A model generated the notes under the pieces. The model was not told where the DNA came from, did no database searches, and saw nothing but the letters and a program-made list of their open reading frames with translations. The position numbers and the translations under genes are program-made. Positions 14,947-21,517 of a stretch of 41,668 nucleotides of DNA are shown piece after piece (within the stretch, counting starts at the first letter, position 1; every line of letters starts with the position of its first letter). The stretch is taken from positions 1 through 41,668 of IMG/VR virus record IMGVR_UViG_3300042544_001476; one strand, written 5' to 3'. Source of the stretch: a virus.

Positions 14947-16015
14947 CAAGCAACTACTAATAGACATACTATCCGTTCAGTCAGAAACTTATAACTCTGT
15001 TGACATGGAGAACTTCATCATGGATAGACTTGATGAAATGAATATAGATTACGTTATTGATAACGGAAATATCTATGCATCAAAAGGTGTGGCAGATTCA
15101 TACCCATGCATAGTTTCTCACATGGATACAGTGCACAAGATTATACCGCAAGATAGATTCAAGATTATGCATGATGACTATTGTGCAATGGGTTTCGATA
15201 GAGGTCTTAATATGCCTAGTGGTTGCGGTGGTGATGACAAGGTAGGTATATTCATATGCCTTACTATGCTCAAGCACCTGGACAATGTAAAGGTTGTATT
15301 CTTTCGTGATGAGGAGGTAGGTTGTGTTGGCAGTAGCGATGCCATGTTAGAATTCTTCGAGGATGTTAGGTTTGTGTTGCAGTGTGATAGGAAGGGTAAC
15401 AAAGATTTTGTTAATAACATATTTGGCTTGGAGTTGCAGAGCTCCGCCTTCTCTGCAGATGTTCTCACTATCATCAAGCAATATGGCTATGAGTTTTCTG
15501 ATGGCGGAATGACTGATGTGTATCAACTTGCACTTGATGGCGTTGGCGTATCGGTTGCTAACATGAGTTGTGGCTACTACAACCCACATAGCGATGATGA
15601 GATTGTAGTATTCGATGATGTTAGTAACTGTATGCTCATGGTATATGAGATTATGTTTAGTATGACTGATACTTACAAGCATAAGGCAGAGAAGTCATAT
15701 GGGTATGGCACGGGATATTATGGTGGATATGGCGGATATAATAAGTTGAACGATACTACCAAAGACAAGAAGTATGATTCATATGATTGGGATTCATATG
15801 ATAGCTGGCTAGGACTTGATACAAAGAAGAAAGCCTACCTTAAAGATGATGAGTTCGTATGCGAAGATTGTAACAACATATCCAAAGTAGGAGATGCTGA
15901 GTACTTACATGACTTCGATGCGATAGTATGTAAATCATGCTTCGATATATACGAGAGCGATATGTATACGGCTCAAAAGCATATTACTAATAATCAAAAA
16001 CAATTAGCAAATTAA
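14939..16015 (+). CDS. M20/M42-like metallopeptidase with C-terminal zinc ribbon
   Basis: A 358-residue protein with the metal-site pattern of co-catalytic zinc aminopeptidases and tripeptidases: SHMDTV at 60-65 (H61, D63), GGDDKVG at 97-103, DEEVGCVGS at 124-132 (catalytic E125, metal E126), D150 in LQCDRKG, and H217 in CGYYNPHSDD. It lacks the usual inserted dimerisation domain, so the fold is shorter than PepT. A Gly/Tyr linker (~255-295) leads to a zinc ribbon with C308, C311, C331 and C334. It could process host peptides or cell-wall stems during takeover; the substrate is unknown. Confidence 0.85.
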   Translation: MFNKQLLIDILSVQSETYNSVDMENFIMDRLDEMNIDYVIDNGNIYASKGVADSYPCIVSHMDTVHKIIPQDRFKIMHDDYCAMGFDRGLNMPSGCGGDDKVGIFICLTMLKHLDNVKVVFFRDEEVGCVGSSDAMLEFFEDVRFVLQCDRKGNKDFVNNIFGLELQSSAFSADVLTIIKQYGYEFSDGGMTDVYQLALDGVGVSVANMSCGYYNPHSDDEIVVFDDVSNCMLMVYEIMFSMTDTYKHKAEKSYGYGTGYYGGYGGYNKLNDTTKDKKYDSYDWDSYDSWLGLDTKKKAYLKDDEFVCEDCNNISKVGDAEYLHDFDAIVCKSCFDIYESDMYTAQKHITNNQKQLAN

Positions 16016-16025
16016 CATTGATGTA

Positions 16026-16244
16026 ATGGAAGATATTAAAACACACTTTGATTCACAACACTGGAATTCTTACGGAGTTTTTGCAATAGCAATTCAGTTA
16101 AAAAATCAAAATTATAGTGCAATAGATGTTATGTGGCAAGAGGCTATTGATTTATACGAACAATTCTATAAAAGTGAATGGAATGATTTAAAACAATCTG
16201 AGCTAGAATGTATCAATAAATTTATGAAACATATAAACAATTAA
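16026..16244 (+). CDS. 72-residue helical early protein
   Basis: Begins MEDIKTHFDSQHWNSYGVFA; all-helical, with Trp and Tyr on amphipathic faces. It belongs to a run of small genes after the peptidase. No known family. Confidence 0.6.
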   Translation: MEDIKTHFDSQHWNSYGVFAIAIQLKNQNYSAIDVMWQEAIDLYEQFYKSEWNDLKQSELECINKFMKHINN

Positions 16245-16251
16245 ATTAATT

Positions 16252-16449
16252 ATGAATATAACAATAAACATAATAGAATTAGCCAGTGAACTAGCTAGTG
16301 AAAGGCTTCACGAAGATTGGGAAAACTCTATAAAGATATATAAAGACAATGACGCAGACGTGTTAGAGTATACCGATGAGGCACAAGATATATTCAATGA
16401 CTTATACGATAAATATTATTCAATCATAGAAAAAACAAAACCAAATTAA
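16252..16449 (+). CDS. 65-residue acidic early protein
   Basis: MNITINIIELASELASERLH is followed by an acidic helical stretch (YTDEAQDIFNDLYDKYYS). Seven bases separate it from the previous gene. Small acidic phage proteins can mimic DNA or inhibit host enzymes, but nothing specific is seen here. Confidence 0.6.
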   Translation: MNITINIIELASELASERLHEDWENSIKIYKDNDADVLEYTDEAQDIFNDLYDKYYSIIEKTKPN

Positions 16450-16454
16450 ATATT

Positions 16455-16661
16455 ATGCAAAATATTATTAAAGTAACAGAATTAAATAAAGACACCCCAA
16501 CACTAATAGGCGTTAATCAAATAATATCGGTAAAAAACTGTAAAATAAACGATAACGGATTTACAACATCATGTACCGAAATAAGAACCATAGGAGCAAT
16601 GGTATCAACATTTTTTGTATATGAATCAGTGGATAGTATTTATACAATGATAAATAACTAA
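16455..16661 (+). CDS. 68-residue strand-rich early protein
   Basis: Starts MQNIIKVTELNKDTPTLIGV and ends TFFVYESVDSIYTMINN. The layout (short strands around 'i.V..I..i ... T.I ... f.V.ES...I..mI') is one I have seen in many small phage proteins of unknown role. A likely small beta domain. Confidence 0.6.
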   Translation: MQNIIKVTELNKDTPTLIGVNQIISVKNCKINDNGFTTSCTEIRTIGAMVSTFFVYESVDSIYTMINN

Positions 16662-16676
16662 TAAAAACTAATAGAT

Positions 16677-16856
16677 ATGAAAACAATGTATGCAATTATT
16701 TACAAAGAAGATAACAGCATAGAGGCTATTGTTGATTCTCCAAGTGCTTTTGATGAATGGTTTCGTAGGCATAATAAAGAAAGAAAAGATAATGGAGAGC
16801 TTCCTGAAAGTAAGTGGGAATTTGATTTAGTAGAGGCTGAATTTTTTAAAAAATAA
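16677..16856 (+). CDS. 59-residue early protein
   Basis: A complete frame from ATG to TAA: MKTMYAIIYKEDNSIEAIVD, then SPSAFDEWFRRHNKERKDNG and an acidic end (EFDLVEAEFFKK). A beta-strand pair followed by a helix gives a ferredoxin-like feel. It fills the only gap between the flanking genes. Confidence 0.6.
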   Translation: MKTMYAIIYKEDNSIEAIVDSPSAFDEWFRRHNKERKDNGELPESKWEFDLVEAEFFKK

Positions 16857-16866
16857 AATTATTACC

Positions 16867-17106
16867 ATGAGTAAAGATTACGTATCAACCTGGAACACGA
16901 AAGCTAAAGAAGTATTAGTAGGTAAAAAGATAGTAGAAGCTAGATACCTTAACGATGAAGAAATGGAGATGATGGGTTGGGGTAGTAGGTCTCTATGCTT
17001 TTTTCTAGACGACGGAACGTCTTGTATGCTATCAATGGATGATGAAGGCAACGATGGTGGTGTACTATTTTACGGCTCAAATGGAGTCTTACCAACAATA
17101 CATTAA
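16867..17106 (+). CDS. Conserved phage protein, 79 residues
   Basis: The pattern 'W..KA.E.LVGKKIVEARYL...E...MGW.S....f.LDDG......DDEGNDGG.L....G.LPTI' is widespread in phages of unrelated hosts (from memory). It folds as a small beta-rich domain with conserved Trp and Asp residues. The function is unknown. It lies 3 bases before the methyltransferase-like gene. Confidence 0.75.
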   Translation: MSKDYVSTWNTKAKEVLVGKKIVEARYLNDEEMEMMGWGSRSLCFFLDDGTSCMLSMDDEGNDGGVLFYGSNGVLPTIH

Positions 17107-17109
17107 TAT

Positions 17110-17736
17110 ATGAGAGTACTTGTGGCTTGTGAAGAGAGCCAAACAATAACAAAAGAATTTAGAGCATTGGGTCATGAGGCATACTCGTGCGACCTATTGG
17201 ATTGTAGTGGCGGACATCCTGAATGGCATTTGCAAGGAGACGTATTTCTATACGCCAATCATGGTTGGGACTTAATGATTGCTCATCCGCCATGCACATA
17301 TCTTTCAGTAAGTGGTGCTAGGTGGCTGTATAACAAAGATGGTACTGTTAACAGAGAGAGATACATGTACAGAGATTTAGCCATAGAATTTGTATCTGAT
17401 TTAATGGCTGTTAATATACCTAGGATAGCCATAGAGAATCCGGTGTCAGTTATATCTACACTAATTAGAAAGCCTGACCAAATCATACAGCCATGGATGT
17501 TCGGAGATGAGGCAACCAAGACCACTTGTCTTTGGCTCAAAAACCTACCAAAATTAGAGCCTACAAATGTTGTAGGAAAAGGTGAGCGAACTATATTTAA
17601 GTCCGGCAAATCGCATCCTAAATGGTATGCAGATGCATTGGCAAATGCTAAGACGGCAGCAGAAAGAAGAACATTAAGAAGTAAGACGTTTCCAGGCATA
17701 GCAAAAGCTATCGCTCAACAATGGGGAAAATTTTAA
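17110..17736 (+). CDS. C5-cytosine methyltransferase-like protein
   Basis: A 208-residue protein starting MRVLVACEESQTITKEFRAL (SAM-site-like first strand). It has HPPCTYLS with the Pro-Cys motif at 61-62, which in C5-cytosine methylases holds the catalytic Cys, and IAIENPVS at 107-113, corresponding to the ENV motif. Length is much shorter than restriction-type enzymes, because the target-recognition domain is missing. The family is common in phages (the 'PDQIIQPWMFGDEATKTTCLWLKNLP' region is typical in layout). It may modify phage DNA against restriction, or act on nucleotides or RNA; activity is unproven. Confidence 0.8.
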   Translation: MRVLVACEESQTITKEFRALGHEAYSCDLLDCSGGHPEWHLQGDVFLYANHGWDLMIAHPPCTYLSVSGARWLYNKDGTVNRERYMYRDLAIEFVSDLMAVNIPRIAIENPVSVISTLIRKPDQIIQPWMFGDEATKTTCLWLKNLPKLEPTNVVGKGERTIFKSGKSHPKWYADALANAKTAAERRTLRSKTFPGIAKAIAQQWGKF

Positions 17737-17746
17737 CATTTAAAAC

Positions 17747-17762
17747 ATTGCTATTTAGCAAT
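17747..17762. promoter_or_regulatory. Palindromic operator ATTGCTA-TT-TAGCAAT
   Basis: A perfect 16-base inverted repeat between two plus-strand genes. Its arms equal those at 10167, 11519 and 22389. The next ATG follows 15 bases later, so a bound protein could block transcription or translation of the downstream gene. There is a weak TAATTTTA just before the ATG. Confidence 0.55.
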
Positions 17763-17776
17763 TAATATTTAATTTT

Positions 17777-18076
17777 ATGAGTAAGTTATATAATGGACAA
17801 CAAGAGGATATGATAGACGCTGATTACGTATATGATGAATGGGTAAAAGATAATCTCTTTAATCATGTATTTGATTTTGCAAGAGAGCATTACTTTGATA
17901 AGTATGATATTGATTATTGTATTGAGTTGAGGAATATACTATCAGGTAAAGATTCTGAACTACTAAAGCACATAACAGTAGAAGAAGCTGATTATCAATT
18001 CAATGAGAAGATGACATACATATTATCTACATCTATTATATCTTACACTATTAAAAATCGTAACAATGGAAAATAA
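17777..18076 (+). CDS. 99-residue acidic early protein
   Basis: Starts MSKLYNGQQEDMIDADYVYD and is rich in Asp, Tyr and Glu, mostly helical. It lies directly behind the palindrome at 17747 and so is a likely regulated gene. The last 11 bases overlap the next gene. No family recognised. Confidence 0.65.
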   Translation: MSKLYNGQQEDMIDADYVYDEWVKDNLFNHVFDFAREHYFDKYDIDYCIELRNILSGKDSELLKHITVEEADYQFNEKMTYILSTSIISYTIKNRNNGK

Positions 18077-18272
18077 ATTTCAAGATTTAACGCCACTAGA
18101 AAGACAAATGGAAATGGCTAGACTATACCACTACCTATGGTATAACGATGACATATACAAGAAGTTCCAACTGTTTATGAATGACGCCTTAAAGTTAAAC
18201 AAAAGGTCATTTAAGATTATGTCATACGAAGAAAATATAGAAAATGAAGTTACCCAAGACAATATTAATTGA
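18066..18272 (+). CDS. 68-residue helical early protein
   Basis: MENKFQDLTPLERQMEMARL opens a helical protein with an aromatic patch (LYHYLWYNDDIYKKFQLFM). It overlaps both neighbours, which supports a continuous operon. No family recognised. Confidence 0.6.
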   Translation: MENKFQDLTPLERQMEMARLYHYLWYNDDIYKKFQLFMNDALKLNKRSFKIMSYEENIENEVTQDNIN

Positions 18273-18339
18273 TGTCATAGTGCTATATACACTATGCCTT
18301 CAAGCCTATTACCACATTAAGTATAGGCATAAGAGATAA
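18244..18339 (+). CDS. 31-residue membrane micro-protein
   Basis: MKLPKTILIDVIVLYTLCLQ forms one membrane helix followed by a basic tail (AYYHIKYRHKR). It overlaps the previous gene by 29 bases in another frame and ends exactly where the folded RNA at 18340 begins. Real status is uncertain because it is so short. Confidence 0.45.
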   Translation: MKLPKTILIDVIVLYTLCLQAYYHIKYRHKR

Positions 18340-18490
18340 GGATAGAAGGAGGACATAACGCTTGTGCTACATCCTCGTGGCTGCGATAGACACAGCATTC
18401 TTGACATTGGGTTCCCATCTATCCGAAAGTTATAATACCCATAAAGAATGCAGAGGGGCTTATGGTTGTGCCAGAACAACCAACTTTTTT
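18340..18490 (+). ncRNA. Candidate pseudoknotted RNA with terminator
   Basis: A gene-free 150-base element. GAGGA (18349-18353) pairs with TCCTC (18372-18376). GCATTCTT (18395-18402) pairs with AAGAATGC (18444-18451), enclosing TGGGT (18408-18412) with ACCCA (18437-18441). The apical loop contains TCTATCC (18418-18424), which is the exact complement of GGATAGA at 18340-18346; that pairing would form a pseudoknot. A terminator hairpin follows. No good TAnnTTTG box is seen upstream, so it may be processed from the early mRNA or act in cis on the next gene. Confidence 0.5.
18463..18490 (+). terminator. Intrinsic terminator of the 18340 RNA
   Basis: TGGTTGT (18463-18469) pairs with ACAACCA (18476-18482) around GCCAGA, then AC and six T (18485-18490). 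The two-base gap before the T-run makes it moderate in strength. Confidence 0.5.
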
Positions 18491-18508
18491 AAACTAATAA
18501 CTATATAT

Positions 18509-18736
18509 ATGAAAAAAATTGCAGGGTATTTATTATGGGCTGTTTTACTTGTGTTCCTTATTGTAGCTAGGATTCAGGTAAGTAATTTAAGGGAGCAGAA
18601 TTCAGACATGTCTAAGGAATTATTCCATACGCAAGTACTAATATCTAGGTACGCCCATGGTTTAGAATACCTAGAACTTATTGAACCGAAGGTACATTAT
18701 AAGGTTATGGAGTATATCAGTAATGAAACAGAATAA
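18509..18736 (+). CDS. 75-residue membrane-anchored protein
   Basis: MKKIAGYLLWAVLLVFLIVA forms a single N-terminal membrane helix; the rest is a helical, partly coiled-coil domain (VSNLREQNSDMSKELFHTQV). The frame is open further upstream from a TTG at 18362, but that part covers the folded RNA and reads poorly, so the ATG at 18509 is chosen. Topology resembles small periplasmic coiled-coil proteins. It ends 2 bases before the next gene. Confidence 0.65.
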   Translation: MKKIAGYLLWAVLLVFLIVARIQVSNLREQNSDMSKELFHTQVLISRYAHGLEYLELIEPKVHYKVMEYISNETE

Positions 18737-18738
18737 TT

Positions 18739-19467
18739 ATGAAAAGAATAATCAATTTTAGTGGCGGTAGAACATCAGCATTGATGACCATACAGAATTA
18801 TAGGGAAGGAGATATTGTTCTGTTTACCGACACTATGCGAGAACATGAAGGAACATATAAATTCATAGACGACTTCGAGAAGAATGAAGGTATACCTGTT
18901 ACTAGGATTAGTTATGAAGGAGGATTTACTGGTATGTTAGAGAAAAAAGGATTCCGTCAGATACCTAATAGGGTAAAGAGAATATGCACTGTTGAATTAA
19001 AGATACGTACAGCAAAGAGGTACATACGTAAGATGTATGGCAAGCAAGACTACGAGTGGCTTGTAGGATTTAGAGCTGATGAAGAAAGAAGGGTTAAGTC
19101 ATATAATCCAGGAGTTAAATATATTAAGCCTATGTTCCCTCTTTATGATAACGGTACAACAAAGGACATGGTGATAGACTATTGGAAGAATAAGCCATAT
19201 GATTTATCTATACCATCTATTCTAGGTAACTGTACATTATGTTTTCTTAAAGGTAAAAATGTTTTAATAAGCATTATGAGGGATTATCCTGAGTTAGCTA
19301 AGGAATGGATAAGAGATGAAGAGATGTCTGCTAAGGCAGGAACTAATAGAACATACTTTCAGGATACCACCTACAAAGAGTTGTTTAATATATCGCAATC
19401 AGATTTATTCAAAAAGCAAGACCTATCAAACTTGTCACCGGCATACGATTGTTCTTGCACAAACTAA
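18739..19467 (+). CDS. PAPS-reductase-like PP-loop protein
   Basis: A 242-residue member of the adenine-nucleotide alpha-hydrolase (PP-loop) family, with FSGGRTSA at 7-14. The order then matches PAPS-reductase-like phage proteins: RICTVELK at 81-88 (C83), GNCTLCF at 163-169 (C165, C168) and a C-terminal CSC (238-240). These cysteines could bind an iron-sulfur cluster, as in DndC-type proteins of phosphorothioate DNA modification. No other Dnd genes are seen, so the alternatives are sulfur assimilation or a nucleotide-modifying role. Its stop is 5 bases before the next micro-gene. Confidence 0.85.
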   Translation: MKRIINFSGGRTSALMTIQNYREGDIVLFTDTMREHEGTYKFIDDFEKNEGIPVTRISYEGGFTGMLEKKGFRQIPNRVKRICTVELKIRTAKRYIRKMYGKQDYEWLVGFRADEERRVKSYNPGVKYIKPMFPLYDNGTTKDMVIDYWKNKPYDLSIPSILGNCTLCFLKGKNVLISIMRDYPELAKEWIRDEEMSAKAGTNRTYFQDTTYKELFNISQSDLFKKQDLSNLSPAYDCSCTN

Positions 19468-19472
19468 AACAT

Positions 19473-19616
19473 ATGATACAAGGATTCTTTATTGGGATTT
19501 TATTAATGGTTGTAATAACTGTTATTGCTTGTTTATCAATGACTTATATTATTGATAGGAAGATAAAAAAGATTAAGGATGAGGACTTTGGATTCGATGA
19601 ACGAGATATATATTAA
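19473..19616 (+). CDS. 47-residue single-span membrane protein
   Basis: MIQGFFIGILLMVVITVIAC provides an N-terminal membrane helix extending to ~26, followed by a charged tail (DRKIKKIKDEDFGFDERDIY). The positive residues directly after the helix predict the tail inside the cell. It is packed between its neighbours with 5- and 2-base gaps. Confidence 0.6.
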   Translation: MIQGFFIGILLMVVITVIACLSMTYIIDRKIKKIKDEDFGFDERDIY

Positions 19617-19618
19617 TT

Positions 19619-19720
19619 ATGAAAGAAAAGCAACACGAGCCATACCCTAGATTAATAATATTTGGGTGGACAATGATATTATTTTACATTATATTTTTTA
19701 TTTACGTATGCAGAAAGTAG
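19619..19720 (+). CDS. 33-residue membrane micro-protein
   Basis: MKEKQHEPYPRLIIFGWTMI leads into a membrane helix (IILFYIIFFIYV-like, ~13-30) and a CRK end. The stop overlaps the next gene by 13 bases. It is plausible because of exact packing after the previous stop. Confidence 0.5.
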   Translation: MKEKQHEPYPRLIIFGWTMILFYIIFFIYVCRK

Positions 19721-19965
19721 TAGATTATTTATTCAGGATTATAGCCTATCCAGCTGTACTGTTTATTATATTACTGAACGTTATTAGATTCATAGTAGTG
19801 TTTAGTGCTAGGTATTTTAAATACGGCATGGAAGTATTAATCCATAAGCAGTTCGATAAGGAAACTGTTAGAGAGTTATTAGATTTATTAAAAAACTTCA
19901 ATGATAAGCTAAATGAAGACAGTAAGACAGCACTTGATAGAGAAATTAACTCCGGAACTATATGA
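19708..19965 (+). CDS. 85-residue membrane protein with helical tail
   Basis: Starting at the ATG at 19708 (MQKVVDYLFRIIAYPAVLFI); the earlier GTG at 19666 would double the overlap with the micro-gene. A membrane segment at ~10-34 is followed by an amphipathic region and an acidic/lysine helix (KETVRELLDLLKNFNDKLNE). The C-terminal 53 bases overlap the next gene. Confidence 0.6.
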   Translation: MQKVVDYLFRIIAYPAVLFIILLNVIRFIVVFSARYFKYGMEVLIHKQFDKETVRELLDLLKNFNDKLNEDSKTALDREINSGTI

Positions 19966-20137
19966 TAAAGCCATGGCTAATATTATATATGAACCTGGAC
20001 TAGATGTAGATGTTAGTAGTCCGTCAGGGGCTGTTGCATCTGCATTTGTTTGGGGTATGAGTCCTGAAGGATATGACTTTTGGGAAGATGTATTTGACAA
20101 TTTATTGAGAGATGTGGATATTTATGTTAGGAAATAA
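19913..20137 (+). CDS. 74-residue protein with W-x-x-[ST]-PEG-x-x-x-W module
   Basis: Contains VWGMSPEGYDFWEDVFDNL (46-64), matching the WSHTPQGHEYW module at the start of the 544-residue protein. Both are preceded by a Leu/Pro-rich helix and an Asp/Ser-rich turn. In phage genomes I recall this module widely in small proteins where a compact helical fold is likely; its partner is unknown. This is the last gene before the RNA region at 20138-20614. Confidence 0.7.
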   Translation: MKTVRQHLIEKLTPELYDKAMANIIYEPGLDVDVSSPSGAVASAFVWGMSPEGYDFWEDVFDNLLRDVDIYVRK

Positions 20138-20167
20138 TTGTAATTATCAAAAAATTATATACCTTTG
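20138..20167 (+). promoter_or_regulatory. Complete Bacteroidota-type promoter for the 20174 RNA
   Basis: TTG at 20138-20140 (-33), a 19-base spacer, then TACCTTTG at 20160-20167 (-7). This is the best promoter match in the early region and leads into gene-free sequence, so the product should be an RNA starting near 20174. The -33 element overlaps the last bases of the upstream gene. Confidence 0.7.
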
Positions 20168-20173
20168 TATCCT

Positions 20174-20282
20174 CATTTACAGAGTAGAGACTGGCAAATG
20201 ATTCTTCCTCAGTGACTTGTTAATAGACATAGCTTAAAAGAATCCCCACCCGTTCTCTACCCAGAGGTGGGGTTTTTCTTTT
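20174..20282 (+). ncRNA. Candidate ~105-base small RNA with own promoter and terminator
   Basis: GTAGAGA (20184-20190) is complementary to TCTCTAC (20254-20260). Nested inside, GATTCTT (20200-20206) pairs with AAGAATC (20238-20244). The 3' end can alternatively form the terminator hairpin 20244-20272, whose loop contains the same TCTCTAC. The 5' strand could therefore pair with the terminator loop (pseudoknot), or the long-range helix and terminator could be exclusive, as in attenuators. No reading frame of note is present. I do not recognise it as 6S RNA, tmRNA, RNase P or a known riboswitch. Confidence 0.6.
20244..20282 (+). terminator. Strong intrinsic terminator
   Basis: CCCCACC (20244-20250) pairs perfectly with GGTGGGG (20266-20272) around a 15-base loop, followed by TTTTTCTTTT. 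Plus strand. Confidence 0.75.
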
Positions 20283-20284
20283 AG

Positions 20285-20600
20285 GTCTTAACAGCGTTTC
20301 AATCCTAATCTGTAAGTAACAAAGCAGATAAATGAAAGTTTACAGTTCTTATCATTTAACGAATTAGATTTTGCGCAATACGTTTGGCTAATTCGGAGAT
20401 ATAAGTAGTAGTAAAAGTGGTAGCAATGTCTTACTGGTTGACAACTGCCGACAAGCAAAGGTTTTTAAAAACTACTACTCCCTTAGATATAGGGATATGA
20501 TGTTGAGCTATGAAGCCACTAGTTACATATATAGAGTGGTAGAAAATTCAAGTTTAGGTTAGTACCCTTTTGCTTGGATATAGAACCAGATATGCACCTA
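20285..20600 (+). ncRNA. Chain of hairpins, possible large structured RNA
   Basis: Consecutive non-overlapping helices fill a gene-free stretch. CTTAaCAG (20287-20294) with CTGTAAG (20310-20316). TAAATGAAAG (20329-20338) with CTTaTCATTTA (20348-20358), 10 pairs. CGAATTAG (20360-20367) with CTAATTCG (20388-20395). AGTAGTAGT (20404-20412) with ACTACTACT (20471-20479), which encloses GGTAG (20419-20423) with CTGCC (20445-20449) and TGTC with GACA. CCACT (20516-20520) with AGTGG (20535-20539). ATTCAAG (20546-20552) with CTTGGAT (20573-20579). The length of ~315 bases and branching recall large ornate phage RNAs, but no family match is claimed. AT-rich sequence makes some pairings likely by chance. 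Confidence 0.45.
20379..20386 (+). promoter_or_regulatory. TAnnTTTG box inside an inverted repeat
   Basis: TACGTTTG is a perfect -7 box with a TTTA 20 bases upstream (20355-20358). It sits in the loop of the inverted repeat CGAATTAG/CTAATTCG. The repeat could be an operator around the promoter rather than an RNA hairpin; transcription would then start near 20392. Confidence 0.45.
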
Positions 20601-20614
20601 TAAAAACAAATAAT

Positions 20615-20734
20615 ATGAAAGTATCAGTATTCAAGAACAGGTTCTACTTTGCACTAACCCCATCTATAAACATATACACATGGTGGTTACTAGAAATAAG
20701 TTGGTTAAACATTACTATAAACATTAGAAGATAA
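20615..20734 (+). CDS. 39-residue hydrophobic micro-protein
   Basis: MKVSVFKNRFYFALTPSINI, then YTWWLLEISWLNITINIRR. It is aromatic, probably a beta-hairpin or membrane-peripheral peptide; short proteins with an 'ISWL.i.I.i' end occur in other Bacteroidota phages. The stop is one base before the next ATG, supporting it. Confidence 0.6.
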   Translation: MKVSVFKNRFYFALTPSINIYTWWLLEISWLNITINIRR

Positions 20735-20735
20735 C

Positions 20736-21038
20736 ATGAAAACAGCAATGCAAGAATTGGTTGAGCAATTAGAGTTTATAAAGCTGAACAAAACAAAAAA
20801 TCTTCACGAAGTAATATTTTTTGATGGAGTTTTAGCAATTATTGACGCAGGGAAATACCTTGAAAAAGAAAAAGAGCAGATAGTAAATGACTTTGAAAAT
20901 GGCTACAAAGCATGTGATTTAGATGAGGCATTGGAAATAAATAAAACAATGTTTAGCGGAGAAAGGTATTACAACCAAACCTATAACCAAGATAATTCAT
21001 TTATGAATAATGGCACTTGGAATACATTTAGCATATAA
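20736..21038 (+). CDS. 100-residue early protein
   Basis: Begins MKTAMQELVEQLEFIKLNKT, a helical protein. Residues ~45-60 (KEKEQIVNDFENGYKACDLD) resemble the 'EK.qI..af..G' helix found in many small phage proteins, followed by an Asn/Tyr-rich tail that looks disordered. No function known. Confidence 0.7.
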   Translation: MKTAMQELVEQLEFIKLNKTKNLHEVIFFDGVLAIIDAGKYLEKEKEQIVNDFENGYKACDLDEALEINKTMFSGERYYNQTYNQDNSFMNNGTWNTFSI

Positions 21039-21053
21039 CCAAAACAAATAACT

Positions 21054-21245
21054 ATGAATACTATGACCGTAATACTAGGATTAGGTACATTATTGGCTGG
21101 CTTTGTATTAGGATTTACTTTGCACTTTTTCATGTCAAAAATGGAAGATGCAAAAACTTATACTAATGGTTTTAGAGATGGGATGCAAGCCGAGTTTAAA
21201 ATAATTTATGAAATAATATTAAAATCAAATAACCAAAACAAATAA
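21054..21245 (+). CDS. 63-residue single-span membrane protein
   Basis: MNTMTVILGLGTLLAGFVLG starts a membrane helix at ~5-27. The rest is a soluble helix (SKMEDAKTYTNGFRDGMQAE). The 'Y.nGFrdG' element is similar to the tail-side helix in the preceding gene. Three bases separate it from the next gene. Confidence 0.65.
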   Translation: MNTMTVILGLGTLLAGFVLGFTLHFFMSKMEDAKTYTNGFRDGMQAEFKIIYEIILKSNNQNK

Positions 21246-21248
21246 CCT

Positions 21249-21515
21249 ATGAATAAACCAACTAACTATGCGGATACTTTCCTAAGCAAGCTAAAAGAAC
21301 AGTCATTTACAATCATACTGTTAGTGGGTATAATGTACTATCAGAATACCTTATTCACAGGTCAAATGAATGAGTATAAGGCTATGATTAAGGCAAAGGA
21401 AGACCTTATATTAAAACTAACAGAAGAAGAGAGACAGAGGCTAATAGAAAGGGAGAAGTACCTGATTAACCAAAGAGATGAGTTTATAACAGATTTAAAG
21501 TCGAGAATAAAATAA
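21249..21515 (+). CDS. 88-residue membrane-anchored coiled-coil protein
   Basis: A short cytoplasmic start, membrane helix at ~17-35 (SFTIILLVGIMYYQNTLF), then an almost uninterrupted charged coiled coil (KAKEDLILKLTEEERQRLIE). Topology is like an i-spanin or a host-membrane scaffold, but position in the early region argues against lysis. Confidence 0.65.
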   Translation: MNKPTNYADTFLSKLKEQSFTIILLVGIMYYQNTLFTGQMNEYKAMIKAKEDLILKLTEEERQRLIEREKYLINQRDEFITDLKSRIK

Positions 21516-21517
21516 CT

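Noticed and set aside
18362-18508. Upstream TTG extension of the 75-residue membrane protein
   Set aside because: The added part overlaps a structured RNA and its terminator and reads like random sequence before the membrane helix.
20479-20500. Similarity to the group I intron element AGATATAG
   Set aside because: The other conserved P, Q and R elements are absent and no split gene surrounds it.
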